The translations under genes and the position numbers were made by a program. A stretch of 64,000 nt of DNA from Verrucomicrobiota bacterium (lineage in GTDB: Bacteria; Verrucomicrobiota; Verrucomicrobiia; Methylacidiphilales; JBCCWR01): assembly GCA_039192515.1 (NCBI GenBank), contig JBCCXA010000005.1, positions 57,973-121,972 of the forward strand. The letters run 5' to 3'. Positions 44,950-53,464 of this stretch are shown here, one piece after another. Below the pieces are notes generated by a model. The model searched no databases, had not been told where the DNA came from, and worked only from the letters and a program-made list of their open reading frames with translations. Numbering within the stretch: position 1 is the stretch's first letter; each line of letters begins with the position of its first letter.

Positions 44950-47900
44950 ATGCGACAAAAACACAACATGAAGCGACAATTTAAATACTTGGTACTGCTA
45001 CTTTTTGCGGTTATCCCCCTTGTTACTCTATCGCTTCAACTACATGCCGCTGAGCTCTACAACCCTACAGTTAGAGACCCGCTGGAGGAACCATGGCGTT
45101 TTAAGCATGAAGAGATACTAAATGGTATCGGAGCAAACTGCATGGCAGAAGCTCGCAATGGCCTCATGTGGTTCGGGTGCTCAGGTGGTCTCATACGTTA
45201 CGATGGACGGAAGACCGATTTTATTCCTCTTAGCAGTAATATTCTTGAAGACATTAAGCCAAGATCTGAGAGACCTACCATTAAAGAAATTCTAATTATT
45301 GAAAAGGGCATCTTAGCGCTCACAAATTATTCATTAGTTTTGTATAAAGATAATAACTGGCGCGTCATCGTTCAAGACACAGGAGCATCGCCCTATCATT
45401 CTTTACTCTTGCAGGCTCCTGACCAAAATATCTGGCTGCAGACTTCCGAAGCTTTATGGCTTATCAGTCCTGATCTAGAAAACACCTGGCGTGTTATAGA
45501 TACTACTCCAACGCTCCCTTTACTTGCAATGTGTCTAGACCCCTCCGGAGATATCTGGGTCGTCCAAAAAATCGCAAAACTAAAATCCCAATTCATACGC
45601 ATACCTGTAAAAACCGGCCTGCCGAAAGAAGAGTCGGATTGGAAGATTTACGATATCCCATACAAAAACATAGGCAAGTACGCAACCGTAGCTGCTGACC
45701 ATAACGGCCACCTTTATTATGGTGACAGAGAGCCAGGCACCAAAGTCGAATTGTTTGATCCCACTTCTAACCAATGGCTCCCTGATGAAGGAGACTATCC
45801 GTGGCTGGGTCTCAATAAGCTCCTAAAAGCAGAAGACGGAACCATATGGGGCGGCATGAATGGCGAGGTCTACCGTATTGACAACAAGGGCAAACGAACC
45901 CTTTATTCAAGGCAGCAACTTCAATTGCCCAAGGTCCCTTTCAAATTACACAAAACAAAAAATAACCGCTTATGGATTCTCAGTCATGTCAACCAGATCT
46001 ATTCCATAGATATTGGAACAGATGAATGGCTGACTTATGAAAAGCTAAATTTCCAATGTGAATCCGATTCTGGAGTTCAATGGTTCCTTACCACCGGCAA
46101 TCGAATCGTTTCACACAATGCACACACAAAGAAATGGTTGCTCTACGACAACAAAGATCATGGATTAGAGCAAATAACGGTCCTATTAGCCTCCAGTCAC
46201 GGCTTATTATGGGCCGCTGGGAGTCACAAGGGCGAAGCAGCCATTAGCACTTTTGATGGAGAGAAATGGACGATTGATCAACAAGAGGGATTTGCTCGAT
46301 CGATAAGTCCAAAATCTGCCTTTGAAGCAACTGATGGAACGATCTGGTTTGGAGCAGGGGATACCCGACTTTCAAGCGAACCACTTACTGGAGGAGCCAT
46401 AAGATATAAAGTGCTGAAAGATAATAAAGTTCAATTCTTGGCCCACTATCAAACCCCATCACTACCGCATTCCCTCTATTCTATTGCTCAATCCGATCCT
46501 GACACCATTTTAATAGGCTCTGACGGCCTTTATACATTATCTCTGAAAACAGCCTCGACAGAACTCATTAAGCCCTACCTCGAGGAAGGCAACAAAACAG
46601 TGGACTTGCTATTGGATGAAAACGAGCATTTATGGATAGGCACCGAGACTCATGGCATTTACCAGGTAACTCAAAACCAACAGATCCGCTACATGATGGG
46701 AGATAATTTAGCCGGCCACAAACTAGTGGACTTGCTTGGCTTACAAGACAGATCAATCCTAGTATCCACCGACCAAGGGGCAAGCCGATTCGACGGAGTA
46801 TCTTGGACTTCGCAAGTCTACCCAAAGTCATTTGCTATGACTGAACATCTTAGTCGCTTGGGTCAAGGCCATGATGGAAGCATTTGGTTTAGCTTCAGTA
46901 GAAGAGAGGTAAAATCAGCACTTGATTTGATTAGCAATAACAGGTCTTCACGAAGTATTCGGCATCGCCCTGAATCAAACCCACCAGACACCTTTATCAC
47001 AACCTGGCTTGAACATGTCTCTCCACCCGGAAACTGTCACATTGAATGGTCAGCAGTGGATTTTGAATCAATGACTCCCTCCAGCAAACTGCAATATTCT
47101 TGGCGGTTAGACGGACTTAATTGGTCCGCATTTTCTAATAAAAAGGGCAAAACATTTGTAAACCTAAAACATGGCGACCATGTCCTTGAGGTACGTTCAC
47201 GCGACCTAGCATTCAATATAGATCCCACTCCGGCAAAAATAAGCTTCTTTGTTGAACCACCTCTATGGCTGCAGCCGTGGTTTACTCTTTTGATTTTACT
47301 TCTGACTGGAGCAGCTACCTCGCTTGTATGGATATGGTTTTATTATCACGAAAAGCGTCTGAAAGACCGCGCCCAACATCTCGAAGAAATGGACCGTATT
47401 AAGACCAGCTTCCACATGAATCTTTCCCACGAACTCATGACTCCCCTCACCGTCATTAAAGGGCCTTTAGATGATTTAGAACAAATAGAAACCGATAGAA
47501 ATAAACTAGACTTAATATCCATGGCCAAGCGCAGCGCTGACCGTATCTCCACTTTGGTAACACAGCTCCTCTATTTTCGCAAACTTGAACAAGGCAAACT
47601 AACTCTCGATCTAGTGAAAGGAAATTTCAACGAGAGGGTACAAGAAGCCGTTAATTTGATGAAGCCTTTAATCGACCGACACCAACTTCATTGTCAGCTA
47701 AGAGCAAAAGATACGATCACAGGTCTTATTGATAAAGACAAACTAGAAAAGATTTTAACAAACCTCATACATAATGCGATCAAATATACCTCCCCCGGCG
47801 GAACCATACTCATTAAATTAGAAACCAAGCTGGACAAATCAAATAAGGAAAAAAGACTCACACTCTCCGTTGAAGATGACGGAGTAGGCGTTGAAAAACA

Positions 47901-48138
47901 ACATCTAGAAAATATCTTTAATCGCTTTTATCGAGCATCAAGTGACCCCATTATTGAGGGCTCTGGAATAGGCCTCAATTTAACCAAGGAACTCGTGGAG
48001 CTCTGGGGAGGCAGAGTCTATGCCGAGAGTCCTATCCGTGAACACCCTGATAAACCAGGCGCTCGTTTTGTTGTTGAATTACCGTTACTTTTTTCTGGGC
48101 ACGCTGCTCTATCCAAGAAACATGAAAACTTATCCTAA
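44950..48138 (+). CDS. Propeller-type sensor histidine kinase (two-component)
   Basis: Membrane sensor of 1062 aa. A signal/anchor (LVLLLFAVIPLVTLSLQLHA) leads into a large periplasmic two-component-regulator propeller (about 40-690, repeats such as GLMWFGCSGGLIRYDG and TIWGGMNGEVYRID). A Y_Y_Y domain (about 695-765) and one membrane helix (about 775-797, LLILLLTGAATSLVWIWF) follow. The HisKA domain has the phospho-His at about 827 in FHMNLSHELMTPL. The HATPase has LTNLIHNAIKYTSPGG (N box), EDDGVGVE and GSGIGLNL. This is the sensor half of a split hybrid-like system as found near glycan-utilisation genes. The receiver is the next gene, overlapping by 17 bp. ATG 44968 is an alternative start. 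Confidence 0.93.
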   Translation: MRQKHNMKRQFKYLVLLLFAVIPLVTLSLQLHAAELYNPTVRDPLEEPWRFKHEEILNGIGANCMAEARNGLMWFGCSGGLIRYDGRKTDFIPLSSNILEDIKPRSERPTIKEILIIEKGILALTNYSLVLYKDNNWRVIVQDTGASPYHSLLLQAPDQNIWLQTSEALWLISPDLENTWRVIDTTPTLPLLAMCLDPSGDIWVVQKIAKLKSQFIRIPVKTGLPKEESDWKIYDIPYKNIGKYATVAADHNGHLYYGDREPGTKVELFDPTSNQWLPDEGDYPWLGLNKLLKAEDGTIWGGMNGEVYRIDNKGKRTLYSRQQLQLPKVPFKLHKTKNNRLWILSHVNQIYSIDIGTDEWLTYEKLNFQCESDSGVQWFLTTGNRIVSHNAHTKKWLLYDNKDHGLEQITVLLASSHGLLWAAGSHKGEAAISTFDGEKWTIDQQEGFARSISPKSAFEATDGTIWFGAGDTRLSSEPLTGGAIRYKVLKDNKVQFLAHYQTPSLPHSLYSIAQSDPDTILIGSDGLYTLSLKTASTELIKPYLEEGNKTVDLLLDENEHLWIGTETHGIYQVTQNQQIRYMMGDNLAGHKLVDLLGLQDRSILVSTDQGASRFDGVSWTSQVYPKSFAMTEHLSRLGQGHDGSIWFSFSRREVKSALDLISNNRSSRSIRHRPESNPPDTFITTWLEHVSPPGNCHIEWSAVDFESMTPSSKLQYSWRLDGLNWSAFSNKKGKTFVNLKHGDHVLEVRSRDLAFNIDPTPAKISFFVEPPLWLQPWFTLLILLLTGAATSLVWIWFYYHEKRLKDRAQHLEEMDRIKTSFHMNLSHELMTPLTVIKGPLDDLEQIETDRNKLDLISMAKRSADRISTLVTQLLYFRKLEQGKLTLDLVKGNFNERVQEAVNLMKPLIDRHQLHCQLRAKDTITGLIDKDKLEKILTNLIHNAIKYTSPGGTILIKLETKLDKSNKEKRLTLSVEDDGVGVEKQHLENIFNRFYRASSDPIIEGSGIGLNLTKELVELWGGRVYAESPIREHPDKPGARFVVELPLLFSGHAALSKKHENLS

Positions 48139-48922
48139 TGACAACGTCCATACGGTTATTCTTTTGGTTGAGGATGACCTGGATATCCGTAGCTACCTCA
48201 AAATGGGGCTCAGCAATGAGTATAAAATTGTTGAAGCAGAAAATGGTCAAATCGGCATGAAGCAAGCCCTTGAGCACATACCGGATCTAATCATTACGGA
48301 CGTTATGATGCCAGGAATGAATGGTACAGAATTATGTCAAAGACTAAAAAGCACTCCAGAAACTTCCCACATACCCATTATCATGCTAACGGTTCAATCT
48401 TCCGATGATGATCAATTAAAAGGCCTCTCTTCGGGTGCTGACGACTACATTACTAAACCATTCAATCTCTTGATATTGAAAGCTCGCATATCCAACGTTC
48501 TCAAGTCGCGGCGACTTCTACGTGAACAGTTAAAAGAGCAATATTTGACAGGTGAACAACAACTATTCATCGAAAATACGAATGACAGAGCCTTCTTTAC
48601 GAAAGCAAACCAGATCGTCAAAGACCATTACAACGAACCTGACTTCAATCCTCGCAATCTAGCCGACCACTTATCCATGAGTTTGCGATCCCTTCAAAGA
48701 AAACTCAAAGCCACACTAAATCAGGCACCTGCGGAATTCATCAATGAATTCAGGCTCCAACGGGCAGCTGAACTTCTGCTCACAACGAATACGAACATCA
48801 CAGAAATAACTTTTTTAGTTGGCTTTGAAGAAGCCAGCAGTTTTTCTAGAATGTTTAAGAAGCGCTACGGCAAAAGCCCCAAACTTTACAAACAGTCTTA
48901 CTTATCATCTGACGATGCCTAG
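48122..48922 (+). CDS. Response regulator with AraC-type DNA-binding domain
   Basis: Cytoplasmic regulator of 266 aa, cognate of the kinase just upstream. The receiver domain (1-125) has VEDDLDIR, phospho-Asp60 in LIITDVMMPGMNG, and Lys in DYITKPF (about 110). The C-terminal AraC-type helix-turn-helix region (about 160-258) has NLADHLSMSLRSLQRKLKA and ITFLVGFEEASSFSRMFKKR with YGKSP. The ATG at 48122 starts inside the end of the kinase gene; the longer open frame is not used because it would encode a poor N-terminus. The likely target is the neighbouring sulfatase/lyase genes (inference). Confidence 0.92.
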   Translation: MKTYPNDNVHTVILLVEDDLDIRSYLKMGLSNEYKIVEAENGQIGMKQALEHIPDLIITDVMMPGMNGTELCQRLKSTPETSHIPIIMLTVQSSDDDQLKGLSSGADDYITKPFNLLILKARISNVLKSRRLLREQLKEQYLTGEQQLFIENTNDRAFFTKANQIVKDHYNEPDFNPRNLADHLSMSLRSLQRKLKATLNQAPAEFINEFRLQRAAELLLTTNTNITEITFLVGFEEASSFSRMFKKRYGKSPKLYKQSYLSSDDA

Positions 48923-48935
48923 CTCATGATCCAGG

Positions 48936-49016
48936 CCTAGAGTCCATTTAAACCGAAGGATGTCATAGAAGTTGAAGGAGATGCGCAAAATCTTGTGCTC
49001 CAAGAGGAAGAGAGTG
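48936..49016 (-). repeat. Dispersed intergenic repeat, copy G
   Basis: On the minus strand it reads CTCTTGGAGCACAAGATTTT, then ACTTCTATGACATCCTTCGG with TTTAAATGGACTCTAGGCC. It runs in opposite orientation to copy C 20 bp away, so the two copies form a large inverted pair between convergent genes. Confidence 0.7.
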
Positions 49017-49035
49017 AAAGAAAATGCATCAAACA

Positions 49036-49120
49036 GGTGATACCTCTTGGAGAGTCTATGTTTCTTGAGGCCAAGATCTTCTGCGAATCTTTAATTGTCG
49101 ATGACATGATCGTTTTTAAA
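49036..49120 (+). repeat. Dispersed intergenic repeat, copy C
   Basis: Reads GTGATACCTCTTGGAGAGTC, then TATGTTTCTTGAGGCCAAGA and TCTTCTGCGAATCTTTAATT, ending at GATCGTTTTTAAA beside the stop codon of the pectate-lyase-like gene. Shares a 26-bp identical block with copy A. Confidence 0.8.
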
Positions 49121-51877
49121 TTAAAGACCTTGGTAAGCACTTCCTGTAACAGTAGCAGATTCGGTATTCCGAAATTTAATCTCTCCACCATTTACTTCGA
49201 ATGTTGCTTTACCATATTGGCTTTCAACCATGCCTTGTTTTAAGAAAATACTTGCCCCCTTCATCCGAACGCCGACATCAATATCTTTGCGTCCATAAAA
49301 TTTTGGTTGCACCATGGTGATGGGAGCTTGTTTCGAAACAGTTGGTTCGATTTGCATGACCAAACCTTTTTGCAAATTGCCCGCCGGTATATCCTCTGGC
49401 TTGGCATAGGGCAACCTAGTCATGGGGTTGAAACTAAAATTTACTAGGCTCACTCCTTTATCTCCGAGAGCCTTGATCCAGGCACCCCAGCCTGCTTCAC
49501 TACCACCTATAAGGATATTGGCATTTCCACCGCCTGTTCCATCATGGTCAACGAAGTCAAATGCCCGCGTGGCTCCATTTGTAAAAAAAGCTGTTATCTG
49601 CTCATTTGCACCACTTCCTATGGTAATAGCGCCAGCTCCGCGCAAATTGGGAATGAGACTATATTCTGTCCCACGAAAAACTTGCTTCGTACTTGGCTTG
49701 TTATCAGCATCTCCGGGAATTTCAAATACGAAACCTGCTCTCTTAAGCTTTCCACTCTTATGTCTTACTTCAACAGAAGAGCTGAGTGTCCAATCTTGAG
49801 GCCTGATATGACAATTGTCTATCCAACCGATCGTTTTGCTCTTGCCAACTTTAAAAGCGATATTAAGAGCGGATCCGCATACTCTTGAAATGACATGTTG
49901 GTCACTATCATGAGTTGCAAAATCTATGGCGTTATAACAGTTTCCAAGAAAAACGCGTTGCACCCAACAACGCGGGCCCATTCCTTGAATAGTCCATGGA
50001 TAAGGCTTGACGTCTTTATAAGACTGATGTGGATACCAGATAGCCAACCCTGCAATCCCAGAACCCCCTAATGCCTGTGAAGACTCCAGACGGATGAACG
50101 GAGTATTATCAGGCTTGCCGCGATCCTCCTTAATATCAGCAATAATGAGCGTTCTGGATTGAACCCCTCGAGGCATAAAATCGTTTACTCCCCTAAGCTC
50201 CACTCCTGAAGGCACACGGATAGGCTTGGTCAGCCTATAACGCCCCTGTGGCAAGTAGACCGTACCGCCTCCATCCTTACCAGCTTGATTCAAAACTCTT
50301 TGAAGAGCCTGCGTAACATCATTTGTACCATTAGAGGACACCCCAAAAGGTGCATTTGTAGCAACATACAATGCCTTTGGTCCAACGCGTGCAGGCAACC
50401 TATCAGGAATATCTTTGATTTCAGGAGGAGATTTTCCCAGATTTTTTGAAATTGTATGATCGACCACATTTAAATCTTGATTGGGCAAATTCAGATCAGG
50501 CGATCCCGCAAATTGATTACCTACCAGATGAATAAGGGGATATCGGCTATTCTTATCCTTTCCCCTTCCTTTACGGACTCCTTCTCCTTGATAGCGAATA
50601 TGGTTGGCTGGATTTTTAAAAACAGAATCATAAATATCTAATGATCCGTTCACTGAGTCGATCGCGTAATGATTGTCGCCATCCCCCCAGCTCTCAAAAG
50701 CACATTCTTGAAGATTGACAACTTGACGATAGGAACCATCCATAAAAATGTTTGTTCCAACGCCATTGAATCTGCAATTATACATACGTAGGTTCGCCTG
50801 ATCGTTTGCCAAGCCAAAAGGTCTACCACTTTTACTTAACTTAGCCCAATCTGAGTCCCACCCTTCGTTATCCATCTTCATAAGAACGCCATAAGTGTTG
50901 GCATTGATCGAGCTGTTAGTAATATACATTCGGTGGTGTGAGCCACCGCTAAAATGAACTCCTACTTCTACATCCTTGATGTCGATGTCGTACCAATAAG
51001 TCCAGCCGTGCGGAGGCATAAACTTTACGCCTGTATGGTAACCTTCTATATCCACATCAATAAAAATTCCGGCATCCTGGCGGTTTAGCTGAATACCAAA
51101 AGACTTCATATCAATAAGTGTCTTTGTTAACTCAGACAACTTGGGCGCTGCCTCCAACCCAGATTCACTCCAATACCGGGGCGATAATTTGATATATCGG
51201 CAGCGGGGAACAGCTGCTGCTTGCAGCATGGTAAGACCTGTATTCAGAGTTGTCCCATACAGGTTCATAACCGTCGAAAACCCCCCTGTTAAAACTCCCC
51301 GGTAGGAATTCACTAGTGTGATATTCTTGATGGCAGCATTTTTTACCAGATGGACTGTTGTTGGGTAAGGAACAACATCAGGGGCTTTCTGCTCTGGGTA
51401 AAAAATAGTAAGATCTCGAGCACCGCCTTCATCTGCAGATATAAAAGGCTTTCCTTGAACGTCCCCCCGACCAGCAAAAGCTAGCAAAAGAGTTCCTCCA
51501 ACTTTTACATCTTGGTCAGTCGGTTTTTTCCAATCTCCACGCAAGGTAACGCCTCTCGGAATAGACAAATTACCTTCAACACGATAGCGCCCCTCTGGGG
51601 CAAACACTGTTCCTCCCGTTTCCTCTGCGTCTTTTAAAGCCTGAGCAAAAGATGCTGTAGCATCGGATTGGCCCGTTTTATCAGCAGAATAAGGAGCCTC
51701 TGTAACATCATAGGTGATAATAGGCACTAAATCTTCCGTCCCATAGCGCAGTGCCACTTGCCTTGGCTCAGGACCGTCGCCGATTCCTTGAGCACACAGA
51801 GCGTTAGCAATGAAAACTATATTGATAAAGCCATATAAAAGAAACTCTCTATTGAGTAATCGAACTTGAAACATCAT
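49121..51877 (-). CDS. Secreted tandem pectate_lyase_3/GH55-like beta-helix protein
   Basis: Large secreted protein of 918 aa with a signal peptide (about 1-29, FINIVFIANALCAQG). Two right-handed beta-helix domains of the pectate_lyase_3 family occur in tandem. The first starts at about 60 with GQSDATASFAQALKDAEETG, GTVFAPEGRYRVEGN and GVTLRGDWKKP. The second starts at about 520 with GTNDVTQALQRVLNQ, GGTVYLPQGRYRL and GVELRGVN. Such twin beta-helices occur in GH55 and other glycan-cleaving or epimerase enzymes, so it probably acts on a polysaccharide of the same locus. Catalytic residues cannot be placed with confidence by eye. It is convergent with the AraC-type regulator gene. Confidence 0.8.
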   Translation of the reverse strand: MMFQVRLLNREFLLYGFINIVFIANALCAQGIGDGPEPRQVALRYGTEDLVPIITYDVTEAPYSADKTGQSDATASFAQALKDAEETGGTVFAPEGRYRVEGNLSIPRGVTLRGDWKKPTDQDVKVGGTLLLAFAGRGDVQGKPFISADEGGARDLTIFYPEQKAPDVVPYPTTVHLVKNAAIKNITLVNSYRGVLTGGFSTVMNLYGTTLNTGLTMLQAAAVPRCRYIKLSPRYWSESGLEAAPKLSELTKTLIDMKSFGIQLNRQDAGIFIDVDIEGYHTGVKFMPPHGWTYWYDIDIKDVEVGVHFSGGSHHRMYITNSSINANTYGVLMKMDNEGWDSDWAKLSKSGRPFGLANDQANLRMYNCRFNGVGTNIFMDGSYRQVVNLQECAFESWGDGDNHYAIDSVNGSLDIYDSVFKNPANHIRYQGEGVRKGRGKDKNSRYPLIHLVGNQFAGSPDLNLPNQDLNVVDHTISKNLGKSPPEIKDIPDRLPARVGPKALYVATNAPFGVSSNGTNDVTQALQRVLNQAGKDGGGTVYLPQGRYRLTKPIRVPSGVELRGVNDFMPRGVQSRTLIIADIKEDRGKPDNTPFIRLESSQALGGSGIAGLAIWYPHQSYKDVKPYPWTIQGMGPRCWVQRVFLGNCYNAIDFATHDSDQHVISRVCGSALNIAFKVGKSKTIGWIDNCHIRPQDWTLSSSVEVRHKSGKLKRAGFVFEIPGDADNKPSTKQVFRGTEYSLIPNLRGAGAITIGSGANEQITAFFTNGATRAFDFVDHDGTGGGNANILIGGSEAGWGAWIKALGDKGVSLVNFSFNPMTRLPYAKPEDIPAGNLQKGLVMQIEPTVSKQAPITMVQPKFYGRKDIDVGVRMKGASIFLKQGMVESQYGKATFEVNGGEIKFRNTESATVTGSAYQGL

Positions 51878-52261
51878 GAAAATTTTTCTGTTTATTTAAA
51901 TTAGTTATCATAGAAATCGAGATACGTCACGGACTTTAGCCATTACTCTTAAGAAGAACAAACGTTTACTTTGGTGAATACCAGAGAAGCATTTTTTCGA
52001 ATTAATGATGAACGCTGACAAACCTTCTGGGCTCCTCAGTCTGAATCCGTGCATCCAGCATCATAAGCTAAGGACTCCTAGACGCTCCGTTTAAACCTGG
52101 GTGATGAGGTAGAGACTTAAAGATCTCTAAAAAAATGATGCCTCATAGCCATAGTTCAGGATAGTGATCAAATATCATCCATTTCATCTCGTTTTATGAT
52201 CTTGCATTTGGGGTCCTAATAAATATTGGTCCTTCCTATCTCGAAAGCAGACCAGTAGAAG
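51878..52261. other. Intergenic region upstream of the pectate-lyase-like gene
   Basis: Contains repeat copy H (52086-52160) and otherwise no gene. The probable promoter of the minus-strand lyase-like gene should lie here, but I could not identify -35/-10 boxes or a response-regulator site with confidence. Confidence 0.5.
52086..52160 (-). repeat. Dispersed intergenic repeat, copy H
   Basis: On the minus strand it reads CTATGAGGCATCATTTTTTT, then AGATCTTTAAGTCTCTACCT and CATCACCCAGGTTTAAACGG. The second half is nearly identical to copy A, and the first half is degenerate but alignable through the TGAGGC block. Confidence 0.65.
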
Positions 52262-52269
52262 AGGCAAAT

Positions 52270-52302
52270 AAAAATCAGCCCCGAAGATTGCTCCTCGGGG
52301 CC
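52270..52302 (-). terminator. Rho-independent terminator of the AP2-domain gene
   Basis: GCCCCGA (52278-52284) pairs with TCGGGGC (52295-52301). On the minus strand the stem is followed by TGATTTTTATTTG, a good T-rich tail. It lies about 35 bp after the AP2-domain gene stop. Confidence 0.8.
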
Positions 52303-52335
52303 AAAATAATCAATAAACTCTCAATGCAAATGGAA

Positions 52336-52767
52336 CTACATCTTGGTAAGCGCTTTGTGGCGAGCTTCTATAGCTAACTTCTTAGCCTTACGCTCTCCAT
52401 GAGTGCTTACGAAAAATTTCTTACAACGCCTTTTTCCAGGTGCAGGACTCCAAGCAGCTTGCCACACAGGATAGGAAATTCCCTTGACTGTATGAAAGGT
52501 GCGGCAAACTCCAGGTATTCCGGACTTATTGTTTGATTTTTTAATTTCAGCATAATCGCGGCGCGACATCTCTGGATGTTTCTTCATCACAGCATCGCGG
52601 TATTTGACAGCCGCATCTTTAGAGGCCTTTGCAGAGCCGTAGGTTTTATAACCAAAATACTTTTGGTGAACTTCGCCTTGTCTTCTCAACTTGACTAAGA
52701 TCGCCATATTTTTACCATCTCTTCCCTTAAGGAAGTTAAGGCCATAATTCGCTTTTATTTTTTTCAT
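52336..52767 (-). CDS. Stand-alone AP2-like DNA-binding protein
   Basis: A basic 143-residue protein. The C-terminal half (about 80-140) matches the AP2/ERF-type fold seen in bacterial and phage proteins: NNKSGIPGVCRTFHTVKG, YPVWQAAWSPAPGKRRCKKF and FVSTHGERKAKKLAIEARHK. The N-terminal half (about 8-60, NYGLNFLKGRDGKNMAILVK then YFGYKTYGSAKASKDAAVKY) looks like a second, diverged AP2-like repeat. AP2 domains in bacteria usually accompany HNH endonucleases, but none is here; the gene stands alone with its own terminator. It probably binds DNA. Target and role are unknown. Confidence 0.75.
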   Translation of the reverse strand: MKKIKANYGLNFLKGRDGKNMAILVKLRRQGEVHQKYFGYKTYGSAKASKDAAVKYRDAVMKKHPEMSRRDYAEIKKSNNKSGIPGVCRTFHTVKGISYPVWQAAWSPAPGKRRCKKFFVSTHGERKAKKLAIEARHKALTKM

Positions 52768-52949
52768 AGCAATGTTTTCTCTCTCTGTAATAAACTAATA
52801 TTTAATTCGGAGTCTTTACCATAAACTAAAGTCATTTCTGACACTTAATTGAAACAAACGGAGATAGATTATAACCCAACAAGTAAAACGATGCAAATAG
52901 CACCCGAATGAGCCCAAATGTGCTGCAAAAGGGGCGCCTAGAACCTAAA

Positions 52950-52978
52950 AATGCCTCAATAGCGGAATCAAATTCCGC
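52950..52978 (-). terminator. Terminator-like hairpin at the end of panD
   Basis: GCGGAAT (52962-52968) pairs with ATTCCGC (52972-52978) around a 3-base loop and overlaps the panD stop. On the minus strand a T-rich ATTTTTAGG follows after about 10 bases, so it is a weak terminator. Confidence 0.45.
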
Positions 52979-53330
52979 GAGTGCTCATAATTTCGTTACC
53001 ATCACCTAGAATAGCAATACGCGGTTGATGCGTTGAAAGGGAGTTTTCGTCCAGCAACACAAAGCTTAGAATGACAACTAGGTGTCCAATTTCCCCCTTG
53101 TGAGCTGCTGCGCCGTTCAGACTGATCATCTTGCTGCCTCTCTCTGCGGGTATGGCATACGTCTCAAAACGCTCACCATTGGTAATATTACCTACGAGTA
53201 TCTTCTCGTATGGTGACATCCCTACCTTGTCCATGAGATTTTCATCTATGGCCATGCTCCCCTGGTAATCTACGGACGCGTCAGTAACGACAGCCCTATG
53301 AATCTTTGATGACAACACTTGCTTGAACAC
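52968..53330 (-). CDS. panD: Aspartate 1-decarboxylase
   Basis: Pyruvoyl-dependent enzyme that makes beta-alanine from aspartate for pantothenate and CoA synthesis. It is a self-cleaving precursor of 120 aa. With a GTG start at 53330 the processing site is exactly Gly24-Ser25 in DYQGSMAIDENL, as in the E. coli enzyme; this decides the start over the TTG two codons upstream. Other family stretches are KIHRAVVT, ITNGERFETYAI, LNGAAAHKGEIGHLVVILSF. It is divergent from valS and no other pan gene is nearby. Confidence 0.93.
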   Translation of the reverse strand: MFKQVLSSKIHRAVVTDASVDYQGSMAIDENLMDKVGMSPYEKILVGNITNGERFETYAIPAERGSKMISLNGAAAHKGEIGHLVVILSFVLLDENSLSTHQPRIAILGDGNEIMSTRGI

Positions 53331-53376
53331 TGCCAATAGGTTAGACCGATCTGCTCTACGGTCAAGGTTTGGTCTC

Positions 53377-53405
53377 AGAGACTCTTAAAAAGTCTCTATT
53401 ATTCT
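53377..53405 (+). terminator. Weak hairpin upstream of valS
   Basis: AGAGACT (53377-53383) pairs with AGTCTCT (53391-53397) over a 7-base loop, followed by ATTATTCTTT. It lies 60 bp before the valS ATG and might act as an attenuator or be the end of a short leader. There is no T-box specifier loop or T-box sequence visible. Confidence 0.35.
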
Positions 53406-53464
53406 TTGATTCAGACCCAGAATCCTCTTTTACTTGTCAATGAACCAGCTAGTATTTCACCTCT

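Noticed and set aside
53337..53464. T-box leader before valS
   Set aside because: The region is only 128 bp and lacks the T-box sequence and a specifier loop; only a small hairpin is present.
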